From assembly GCA_947491025.1 (NCBI GenBank), contig CANLIC010000001.1:62001-126000 (forward strand): a DNA stretch of 64,000 nucleotides. Direction: 5' to 3'. The first letter of the stretch is position 1, and each line of letters opens with the position of its first letter. Positions 1-7,562 of the stretch are shown piece by piece. The notes under the pieces are model-generated. The model ran no database searches. It saw only the letters and a list, made by a program, of their open reading frames with translations, and was not told the DNA's origin. The DNA is from Myxococcales bacterium. GTDB taxonomy: Bacteria > Myxococcota_A > UBA9042. The position numbers and the translations under genes were made by a program.

Positions 1-69
1 TGGCGCCGAGGCCGACCGAGTGCAATCGGAAGCAGACCGTTCGCCCGGAGGTCGCGACTGGGCGGCGGT

Positions 70-3000
70 TCATGGCGCACCTCCGCCCGTGGACGGCCAG
101 GCGATGGTCGCCGGCAGCACCCCGCCGAGGCCCGCCCGCATCGCCTGGACGATCGGCTTGGTCTGCTCGTGGTAGGCCGGCGCGCCGATCCACGTGATGA
201 GGGGCAGCAAGGCCCAACCCGTGGCCGGCAGGGCGTGGCCGGTCTCGCTCGCCGTAGCCGCGGGCACCGAGTCCACCAGGGTCGACTCCTGCTCGTCCTT
301 GCCGCCGAGGACGATCGCGGCGACGGCGACCTGCTTGGTCTCCTTCGAGGTCGCCCGCCGTGGGCCCCAGCTGCCATCGTCGTCGATGATTTGGGCCGCC
401 GATGGGTCCGAGAAGTGCAGCAGATTCCAAGGCACCCGGATCTCGATCACGCCAGCCGCCGGATCGATGGCGACCAGCGCGTGGCTCGACAGCGCCTCCA
501 CGCCGACACGAAACCGACCGGTCTCTTGGACCTGCACGCCGCCGAGCGTCGTCACGTTGCCGTCGGGCCCGATCGCGTCGTAGGCGTTGGTGATGGTGCG
601 GACGGGCCGGAACTCGCCGGCGTCGTTCTTGACCGTGCGATAGAGCTGCCAAGGGTCGCGGATTCCGTGCCAGATGCCGTAGAGATCGTAGGGTTTATCG
701 ACGTAGAGCTGCACGAGCTCGGGCGAGTCGATGCGAAGCAAGTGCTCGACCCGGCGGCCCACAGTCACCTTGCCAGCGGGATCCAGCCGCCCGTCACCGC
801 GCTCGGGGTCGATGGTGTCGAAGGCGACGACGACGTCGAGGCGCTGCCAGTCGAAAACGCCGCCCGGCGGAGGCTGCAGGCGGACGCGGACATGCAAGTA
901 GGCCGCGTCCGAGCTCAGCGTCACGTCGCGGAGCCGGCGCTGGTTGTCGGCCCCGTCGCCAGCGGGCGCCACCTGCTTGGGCCCGGCGGCCGCCTGGGGC
1001 GCTCCCCACTCGCTGTCCTTGCCGTCTAGCACGATGCGCTTGCCCGGGGCGCCGGCCCGCAATGCGACCAGACCGAAGTTCTGCTCCGGGTTCATGACGT
1101 TGTGCCAGAATCGACGCCGGTCGCCTGGATACTCGATGCGCTCGACGACCCAGGCGCGCTTGAACCACTCGTCAATGATGCTGAATACATAGGCGCCGTC
1201 GAGGCCGGCCTGGTGGATGGCGCCGAGCGAGCGCAACACCGCCGGGCCCTGCTCCTGATCGTCGAGGTCGCCGTGGTCCTGGCCGGTCGGCGTCTGGTGG
1301 CCGTTGCCCAGGCTCGAGGGGTGGCCGACCTCGGCGATGATGAGGGCGTGGCTGGCGTGATGCTTTCGCAGGGCCGCGAGGTAGCCGATGAACGAGAACT
1401 TGCCCTTGCTGTCTGCAAAGCTCTGGTACGCCGGCTCGTGGAGGATGAAGTCCGGGTAGTACGGGTAGGCGTGGTAGCTCATGAAGACGCCCGCCTTGTA
1501 CGCGGCTGCGGTCTCGATCGGCTCCAGGTCCACCTGAAAGGTGTCTTCGACCGAGACCGGGAGCTTCGGCTCGGTCGGATGCAAGAGCGGATCCAGCGTG
1601 GGCCAATTCGAGAAGCCGATGGGGTGCTGCTGGCCGTATTGGTCGCGCTCCTTGCGGAGGATTGCGTCCATCTTGCTGACGATCCAGGCCGTGATCGGGC
1701 TGCCGTTGTCGATCGAGAGCAGCTCGCCCTTGTGGCTCTGCGGCGCGTCCTGGTGGAGCGCGAGCGTCGACTCCAAGGTGTAGGGCTCCATCTCGCGGCC
1801 GAAGAGCCAGCCGATGAGCCAGGGCGAGACGTCGTCCTCGAAGGTGCCGACTGCGCGGCCATAGTTGAGGGGTAGGTCCGCGCTGGCGGCCGGGATGGTG
1901 ATGTCGCCGTGGATGACCGAGACCACTTTCGCGATCTCGTCGTTGACCCAGATGTTCGACGACACGGAGAAATAGTCGAGCTCGGCTGCCGGCGGCTCAT
2001 CGATCCAAATGCCCTGCATCAGAAAGAGCGGTTGGCTCGGGTTGGCGAGGTTGTATGCGCGCAGTTCCCGATAAAACACGGGCGACTGCACCGTGTAGAT
2101 CCGAATGGTGTTGGCGCCTGCATAGGCGGAGACTTGCAGCCAACGGCGGATTTGCGCGCCGGTCGCCTCCATCTCGCCGGGGTCGGTGCCCGGGATGGCG
2201 AGGCCGAAGTTGACCCCGATGGGCCAGAACTTGTGGAACGTCTTGCCGTCCCGGGAGATCTCGAAGCCCTGTGCGGTCGCGCGCGTGTGCCAGGGATCGA
2301 CATGGATGGGCTCGTCGGTGCAGGCGGCGGCGCCACCCAGGCACAGCGCGGCCAAGGCGACGATGCGCCGCGACGACCCGCGACCCTTGGGCCCTTGCGC
2401 CGTACCGCTGCCCTGCCCGACGCGCCGACGCATCGCCAGCAGACCAAGGGCGAGGACCAGGATGGCGAGCGTCCGCGTACCAAGGGGCGAGAACCCCGCG
2501 CCGGCGCGCGCGCTGCAGCCGCCCTCGTCGGGCTTCGGCGGATCTTCGGTCGATTTGGGCCCCGGTGGCCCACTGTCGAAGCCGGCGAGCGGCGTGTTGC
2601 CGCCGGCTTGCGCGCGCGCATCTTGCCCGGTCGGCGTCGCGGCGGCGGTCAGCGAGACGGCGTCGACCTCGAGCGTGCCCTCGGCGCGGGTCAACACCAC
2701 CACCTGCAGGGCCCGCACCAACTCACCGACCGGCACGACGCCTTCGAGCGGTGCCCATGTCCCCGGGCCGCCGCCCTCGGCGACCTTGCGCCACTCGGCC
2801 CCGAACACGTCGGAATGCACGACCAGCCAGAGCTCGACCGGCATCGTCGAGCGAGCCATGGCGCGCACCTTGGCCCACGGGCCGGTCTTGGCCAATCGGA
2901 AGCCGCGGGTGGCGATGCTGGCGCTGCCGGGCTGCTGGTCCTTGCGCTTGGCGATCAGCTTGACACAGCGGTCGCCGTCGATGCCGGGCTGCACCCAGCT

Positions 3001-5913
3001 CCAAGTGCCGCCGAGCGCGCCGGTGGCCACGCCGCCCCACCACCAGGGCAAGCTCGGTTGCAGCGTGCTCGCCTGCTCGAGCGAGGGGTTGGGCACCGCG
3101 TTGATGTCGCCTAGGATCGCCGGCGCCGGCTCGGGCTCGCTGGGCGCGCTGGTCTCGGGTTCGGGCTCGATGGGCCCCGGCGGGCCACGCACGACGCGCA
3201 CGTCATCGATGTCGAGGTAGCCGACGGCTTCGATGGACTGCTCCACTTCGATGGTGGCGGTGAACGCCGGCAGGTCAGCGACGAGCTCCGCCTCAGCCCA
3301 GAGACCCGGCGAGGGCTGCGCAGGCTTGGCGGTCAACCATGCGACCTTCTTGCCATCGGCTGAGCTGGCGCGGATCCGCAGGCGCGACTCGACATTGGAG
3401 CGGTACTGCGTTCGGAACGCCACCCGCCCAGGCGCCTTCAGCGCGACGGGGGCGCTGCGCCAACGGGCGTCGCCTTCGGGGCCCAGCTGCGGATCGATGC
3501 TGGCGATGGAGACGCGCCCGCTGCGTTCGCCATCGGCGCCGACCTGCAACCAGCTGACGCTGCCGATCGCCTGGCCCACGGTGAAACCGACCCAGCTCGC
3601 GGGCCTGCCCGGATCCCAGGGATCTGCCAGCTCCAGCGAAGGGTTGGCGACGAGGTTGGTGTCACCGATCTCTTGCGGCGGCGGCGATGTCGCCGGCTCC
3701 ATGACGCCGAGGCTGCAGGCGTCCACGTCGATCTCGCCGGTGCCCTCGATGCGAACGCCAACCCGGACATGGGTCGTCCACGCCGGCAACTGCGCGCTGC
3801 CCGTGATCGTCCCCGAGAGCAAGCGCCAGGAGGGCCACGCCGGCCCGGCCGCGACCGCGTACCATTTGGCCTGCGCTTCGGCCTGCACTTTGCCGTTGGA
3901 AGCGAGCAGGAGCAGCGATGCGCCAGCGGAGCCCTGGTAGGAGCACGTGACGCGGAGGTCGGTGGCCAGGTCGGTGACAGGCACCGGGTCGCTCCACCAC
4001 TTGGCGTCGCCGCTCTCTGGGAGCGCGGTCTGGGCAAGCCGCAGCGCCCGCAGGCCGTGCAGGGCGCCGCCGTCGAGCCAGGTGGCGGTGGTGAAGCCGA
4101 GCGCCGCATCCCAGGCTTCCATGCGCCAATAGGCCGGCCGTTTCGGATCGCCGACGCTCGCCGCCTCGAAGGACGGGTTGGGCAGCACATTGGTGCCCTT
4201 GAGCGACGCCGGCGCCAGGGCCGGATCTTCTGGCGCTGGCGGCGGGTCGGGCGGGCCGGCGACGACGACCACGGCATCGACGTCGAGCTGACCTGCGACC
4301 TCAAGCGCGTGCATGACCTCCAAAGTCGCTGCCCAATCGGGCAGATCCGCGACCAGCTGGGCCTGGGCCCAGGCGGACGGCGAGGTCGCCAGCTCTGGGC
4401 CGATGAGCCACTGCGCCTGCTTGCCGTCGGCCGAGCGCACGCGGGCGCGGAGGCGTGTCGGCGCGTTGGTGCGGTAGCGGTCGCTGATCGAGACCCGCCA
4501 AGGCGTCGCTGACTTCGGCACCAGCGCGATCGGCGCGCTCTGCCAGCGCCCGTCGCCCTCGCCCTCGGTTTTGACGAAGACCTCGACGCGTACGCTGCGC
4601 TCGCCGTCGAACCCGCCGTTCAGCCACGTGGTCTTGCCCTGGGCGGTGCCATACACCACCGCGTCCCAGCCGGCCGGGCGGCCCGGATCCCAGGGGTCGG
4701 CCCCCTCGAACGAGGCGTTGCCGAGGACGTTGTCGCTGCCCAGGACCACTGGCACCGTCGGCGTCAAGACCTCGGCGGCAAAGCTGCAATTGTCGACCGC
4801 TACGTCGCCGGCGTCGTCGATCCGCATCCCCACGCGCACCTGGTGGGTGAACGCCGGCAGCTCGACCAGGCCCGACAGCACGCGCCACGCTGCCCAGGCT
4901 GGCCCCGATGCCACACTGTACCACTGCGCCTGGCCATCCTTGCCGCCCTTGTCCTCCGCCCGCAACAGCAGCGAGACGCCGGCGGTGCCCTGGTAGTAGC
5001 AGGTCAGCCGCAGCTTGCCGCCGAAATTCACCAAGGGGATCGGGTCACTCCACCACTTGGCGTCGCCGTCCGCAGGAATGAAGGGCTGGCTCATCCGCAG
5101 GGCAAAAGTCCCCTCGTGGGCAGGTCCCTCCTTCCAGACGCCGGTGCTCACGCTGGCGGCGCCCCAGACGACGAAGGTCCAGTACTTGGGCATCGTCGCG
5201 CTGTAGGTGCTGGTGGCTTCAAAAGATGGGTTCGGCAGCACGTTGCCGCCGCTCGGCGAAACCGCTGCCAGTGGCGGGTCGGCGGCCGGCGCTGGCGGCG
5301 GCGGGTCGGGCAGCTTGTCTTGCCACGACCAGGCATCGGTCTCGAGGAAGCCGGGCTGACCGAGCACATGACAGAGCCGCAAGGTGGCGGCCCAGCTCGG
5401 GATGCTGACGTTGGCGGCATGGGCGGTCCACGTCGCGGCGGCCGGCACGTTGCCGACCAGGATCCACTGCGACTGCTTGCCGTCGGCCGACTGCGCCTGC
5501 GCCAGGACCGCAGTCGAGACGTCGGACCGGTAGTGGTGGTGCAAGCTGTAGCTTTGACCGGCCTGGGCAGCGACAGGAAACGACGCCGACATCCAGCGGG
5601 CGTCGCCCTCGCCGCTGACCGTTGTCAGGGCCACACGAAGCGCCCGACTGCCTTCAAAGGCGCCGCTTAGTAGCCAGGCGTGGCCGTAGGAGAGGTTGCC
5701 CCAGGCGTCAGCAAACCAGCCCGCGGGGCTGGTCGGGTCAGCGGCGTCTGCGGTCTCGGCAGACGCGTTGACGATCTGCGGTGGCGCAGCGATCGCCGTC
5801 AGGGGGGCGCAGGTCGCCACCAGCGCCAGCGTAAAGGAGACGCCGTGCCAACAGAATCGACCAGCCTGCGCCGGCTCGATGCGGAGCACCGATGGGAGTC
5901 GCTCAGGTGTCAT
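70..5913 (-). CDS. Six-repeat carbohydrate-binding-like protein fused to a glycoside-hydrolase-like lipoprotein
   Basis: 1947 residues if started at the ATG at 5913; a longer start at 6018 lies upstream of the promoter at 5964-5993 and is rejected. A signal peptide occupies residues 1-43 or so. Six jelly-roll-like modules follow (about residues 48-1090), each opening with NPSFE/NASFE and a Trp-rich strand and ending in a Val-Asp strand, as in CBM4/9-type domains. A MYXO-CTERM-like anchor starts near C1133: Gly-Cys-Ser, a hydrophobic helix, then Arg-Arg-Arg. Directly after it M1161 begins a second export signal with lipobox GAAAC. The C-terminal part resembles clan GH-A glycosidases: GREMEP (possible acid/base Glu), SYHAYPYYP, and IIAEVG near residue 1526 (possible nucleophile), then a CBM9/DOMON-like end beginning LDGKDSEW. 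Likely secreted and acting on polysaccharide; family and substrate unknown. Confidence 0.75.
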   Translation of the reverse strand: MTPERLPSVLRIEPAQAGRFCWHGVSFTLALVATCAPLTAIAAPPQIVNASAETADAADPTSPAGWFADAWGNLSYGHAWLLSGAFEGSRALRVALTTVSGEGDARWMSASFPVAAQAGQSYSLHHHYRSDVSTAVLAQAQSADGKQSQWILVGNVPAAATWTAHAANVSIPSWAATLRLCHVLGQPGFLETDAWSWQDKLPDPPPPAPAADPPLAAVSPSGGNVLPNPSFEATSTYSATMPKYWTFVVWGAASVSTGVWKEGPAHEGTFALRMSQPFIPADGDAKWWSDPIPLVNFGGKLRLTCYYQGTAGVSLLLRAEDKGGKDGQAQWYSVASGPAWAAWRVLSGLVELPAFTHQVRVGMRIDDAGDVAVDNCSFAAEVLTPTVPVVLGSDNVLGNASFEGADPWDPGRPAGWDAVVYGTAQGKTTWLNGGFDGERSVRVEVFVKTEGEGDGRWQSAPIALVPKSATPWRVSISDRYRTNAPTRLRARVRSADGKQAQWLIGPELATSPSAWAQAQLVADLPDWAATLEVMHALEVAGQLDVDAVVVVAGPPDPPPAPEDPALAPASLKGTNVLPNPSFEAASVGDPKRPAYWRMEAWDAALGFTTATWLDGGALHGLRALRLAQTALPESGDAKWWSDPVPVTDLATDLRVTCSYQGSAGASLLLLASNGKVQAEAQAKWYAVAAGPAWPSWRLLSGTITGSAQLPAWTTHVRVGVRIEGTGEIDVDACSLGVMEPATSPPPQEIGDTNLVANPSLELADPWDPGRPASWVGFTVGQAIGSVSWLQVGADGERSGRVSIASIDPQLGPEGDARWRSAPVALKAPGRVAFRTQYRSNVESRLRIRASSADGKKVAWLTAKPAQPSPGLWAEAELVADLPAFTATIEVEQSIEAVGYLDIDDVRVVRGPPGPIEPEPETSAPSEPEPAPAILGDINAVPNPSLEQASTLQPSLPWWWGGVATGALGGTWSWVQPGIDGDRCVKLIAKRKDQQPGSASIATRGFRLAKTGPWAKVRAMARSTMPVELWLVVHSDVFGAEWRKVAEGGGPGTWAPLEGVVPVGELVRALQVVVLTRAEGTLEVDAVSLTAAATPTGQDARAQAGGNTPLAGFDSGPPGPKSTEDPPKPDEGGCSARAGAGFSPLGTRTLAILVLALGLLAMRRRVGQGSGTAQGPKGRGSSRRIVALAALCLGGAAACTDEPIHVDPWHTRATAQGFEISRDGKTFHKFWPIGVNFGLAIPGTDPGEMEATGAQIRRWLQVSAYAGANTIRIYTVQSPVFYRELRAYNLANPSQPLFLMQGIWIDEPPAAELDYFSVSSNIWVNDEIAKVVSVIHGDITIPAASADLPLNYGRAVGTFEDDVSPWLIGWLFGREMEPYTLESTLALHQDAPQSHKGELLSIDNGSPITAWIVSKMDAILRKERDQYGQQHPIGFSNWPTLDPLLHPTEPKLPVSVEDTFQVDLEPIETAAAYKAGVFMSYHAYPYYPDFILHEPAYQSFADSKGKFSFIGYLAALRKHHASHALIIAEVGHPSSLGNGHQTPTGQDHGDLDDQEQGPAVLRSLGAIHQAGLDGAYVFSIIDEWFKRAWVVERIEYPGDRRRFWHNVMNPEQNFGLVALRAGAPGKRIVLDGKDSEWGAPQAAAGPKQVAPAGDGADNQRRLRDVTLSSDAAYLHVRVRLQPPPGGVFDWQRLDVVVAFDTIDPERGDGRLDPAGKVTVGRRVEHLLRIDSPELVQLYVDKPYDLYGIWHGIRDPWQLYRTVKNDAGEFRPVRTITNAYDAIGPDGNVTTLGGVQVQETGRFRVGVEALSSHALVAIDPAAGVIEIRVPWNLLHFSDPSAAQIIDDDGSWGPRRATSKETKQVAVAAIVLGGKDEQESTLVDSVPAATASETGHALPATGWALLPLITWIGAPAYHEQTKPIVQAMRAGLGGVLPATIAWPSTGGGAP
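2374..2520 (-). other. Internal anchor/lipoprotein-signal junction; possible separate gene start at 2433
   Basis: The sorting-signal-like segment (Cys at 2515-2517, hydrophobic stretch, LLAMRRR) would normally be followed by a stop codon. Here the frame continues through the ATG at 2431-2433, which begins a plausible lipoprotein signal ending ALCLGGAAAC. No stop codon appears in any of the three minus frames between about 2341 and 2480, so a simple single-base indel would not restore a stop here. The glycosidase part may be translated separately as 70-2433 (787 residues). Confidence 0.5.
2640..5772 (-). repeat. Six tandem CBM4/9-like protein modules, two alternating types
   Basis: Modules start near 5772, 5247, 4738, 4195, 3660 and 3105 and are about 150-165 residues each. 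Types alternate. Modules 1, 3 and 5 carry SADGK followed by WL/WI and end in a GPP/LPDPP linker; modules 2 and 4 carry a CYYQG/CSYQG strand and QWY/KWY before GPAW. Module 6 is divergent. The linkers are Pro-rich. The alternation suggests duplication of a two-module unit. Confidence 0.75.
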
Positions 5914-5963
5914 CTTGCGTTGCCATCCTGCTCGCCGCGGCAGCCAGCGTCCGCAGCCGCACC

Positions 5964-5993
5964 AGCGTAGGGGGCGACCCTGGACACCGTCAA
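5964..5993 (-). promoter_or_regulatory. Sigma-70-like promoter for the CBM/glycosidase gene
   Basis: On the minus strand TTGACG (5993-5988), an 18-bp spacer and TACGCT (5969-5964). The predicted transcript start near 5957 leaves about 44 nt before the ATG at 5913 and excludes the longer start at 6018. Confidence 0.6.
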
Positions 5994-6042
5994 GGAATCT
6001 GTCAGCCAGGGCGGACACCAGCGCGTCAAGGCGTCGGCCGAG

Positions 6043-7536
6043 TCAGCGGGCGCCGGCCAGCGCCCAGAGGCCGTGGCGCTGCGCGGCGACAACAGCCGCC
6101 CGCTCCTCGCCTTGGTCGTGTGCGTCGATCTCGGCAAAGGCGCGCTGCCAGTCCTTCCAACTGCCGCCGTCGCGCAGCGCGCGCCACGCGGCCAATCCGG
6201 ACTCAGCGCCGCCTTGGCTCAGCCGATACTCCACCCAGGCCCAGCGCGGCGCATCGAAGCGCACCTCGACCCGCGCCTTGCCGAGCACCCGCCGCACGCG
6301 CTCGAGCTTGGCCTGCTGGCTGGCGATGGGCTCAAAGGGCGACTCGGCCAGCGGCGTGTGGAGCTTGGGCACAAAGGGCGACAGCGTGAGCGTCAGCGGC
6401 GCCTTGGCCCGCAGCCGCTGGCAGAAGTCGATGAGCTCGTCGACATCCGCCTCGGTCTCGTCGGGCAGGCCCAAGATCACGTAGAGCTTGAGGCCCTTGA
6501 GCCCGAAGCCGCGCGCCAGGTCGGCAGCGGCGAGGAAATGGCGCTCGCGCAGGCCCTTCATCATCTTGCCGCGCAAGCGCTGGCTGGCGGCGTCGGAGGC
6601 TACGGTCAGGGTGCGGTAGCCACCGGCGGCGAGCAGCCCGACCAGCGTCTCGTCGAGGCGGTCGGCGCGCAGGCTGCTGACGCCGACGCCCTTGCCGCGC
6701 TCGACGATGGCGCGCAAGGCATCGACGAGCGGCGGCCAGTCGCTCACCGCGGCGCCGACGAGGCCGATGCGCGGCGCGTTGGCGTAGAGCGGCAGGTCGA
6801 GCGCCGCCAGCACGCGCTCGAGGTCGGGACTGCGCATCGGCGAAGCTGGCGCCCGCACGACGCAGAACTTGCAGTAGCGCGGGCAGCCGCGGCTCGACTC
6901 GAGCAGCGCCATGTCGGCGAACTCCGCGTGCGGGCTGCGCCACTGGCCGACGGCCGGGATGTGTTCGCCCCTGGCCACCAGCACGTCCGGCACCGCGTCG
7001 CCATGGCGCTCGGGCAGCCAGATGCCGGGTACGCCATCGAGCCGGGCGACCAGCGTGGCGCGGTCCGGGCGGTCCTGCAGGGCGTCCAGCAGCGTCGGCA
7101 CGACGGACTCAGCTTCGCCGAGCACCACCGCGTCGACAAAGGGCGCCAGCGGCAGGACGTTGCTCTGCGTCAGCGGCCCGCCAGCGATCACCGGCGGGGC
7201 GTCGGCGTCGCGATCGGCGCGCAGCGGTGGCACCCCGCCGCGCTCCAGCATCATCGGCAAGTGCGGGATGTCGAGCTCGTAGGCGATGGAGAACAGGATG
7301 GCGTCGAACTGGTCGGGCGCCATCCCATGCTCAAGGCTGCGGATCTTGGCGTTGGGGTCGCTGAGGGCGTCCTCGGGCAGGACCGCGCGCTGGCAACTGA
7401 TGGCGTCCCGGGCGTTGAGCAGGCGGTACATCACCTGCAGGCCGAGGCTGGCGCCGGCGACCCGATAGCTGTTCGGGTAGCAGAGCAGCAGCTCGGTGCG
7501 ACCGCGACGGGTGAGCGTCCCGGTCTCGTCGCGCAT
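6043..7536 (-). CDS. B12-binding-domain radical SAM protein
   Basis: 497 residues from the ATG at 7536, 26 bp after the stop of the Cys-rich lipoprotein gene; sequence upstream of this ATG in the same frame is a shadow of that gene. The N-terminus (CYPNSYRVAGASLGLQ) and AGGPLTQSNVLPLAPF...LGEAES fit a cobalamin-binding-type Rossmann domain as found in B12 radical SAM proteins. The radical SAM cluster motif CxxxCxxC is intact in RGCPRYCKFC. The central TIM-barrel part has LYVILGLPDETEADVDE, and the C-terminus has SPFVPKLHTPL, typical of the uncharacterised subfamily that opens with PNxYxxG. It should bind a 4Fe-4S cluster and SAM in the cytoplasm; the substrate is unknown. Probably co-transcribed with the lipoprotein gene upstream. 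Confidence 0.85.
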   Translation of the reverse strand: MRDETGTLTRRGRTELLLCYPNSYRVAGASLGLQVMYRLLNARDAISCQRAVLPEDALSDPNAKIRSLEHGMAPDQFDAILFSIAYELDIPHLPMMLERGGVPPLRADRDADAPPVIAGGPLTQSNVLPLAPFVDAVVLGEAESVVPTLLDALQDRPDRATLVARLDGVPGIWLPERHGDAVPDVLVARGEHIPAVGQWRSPHAEFADMALLESSRGCPRYCKFCVVRAPASPMRSPDLERVLAALDLPLYANAPRIGLVGAAVSDWPPLVDALRAIVERGKGVGVSSLRADRLDETLVGLLAAGGYRTLTVASDAASQRLRGKMMKGLRERHFLAAADLARGFGLKGLKLYVILGLPDETEADVDELIDFCQRLRAKAPLTLTLSPFVPKLHTPLAESPFEPIASQQAKLERVRRVLGKARVEVRFDAPRWAWVEYRLSQGGAESGLAAWRALRDGGSWKDWQRAFAEIDAHDQGEERAAVVAAQRHGLWALAGAR

Positions 7537-7562
7537 CAGCCCGACGCGGTCTGGGATGGTCC

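Noticed and set aside
5914-6018. Longer start for the carbohydrate-binding protein
   Set aside because: The sequence before the ATG at 5913 contains the promoter at 5964-5993 and no signal peptide; the shorter start gives a proper signal.
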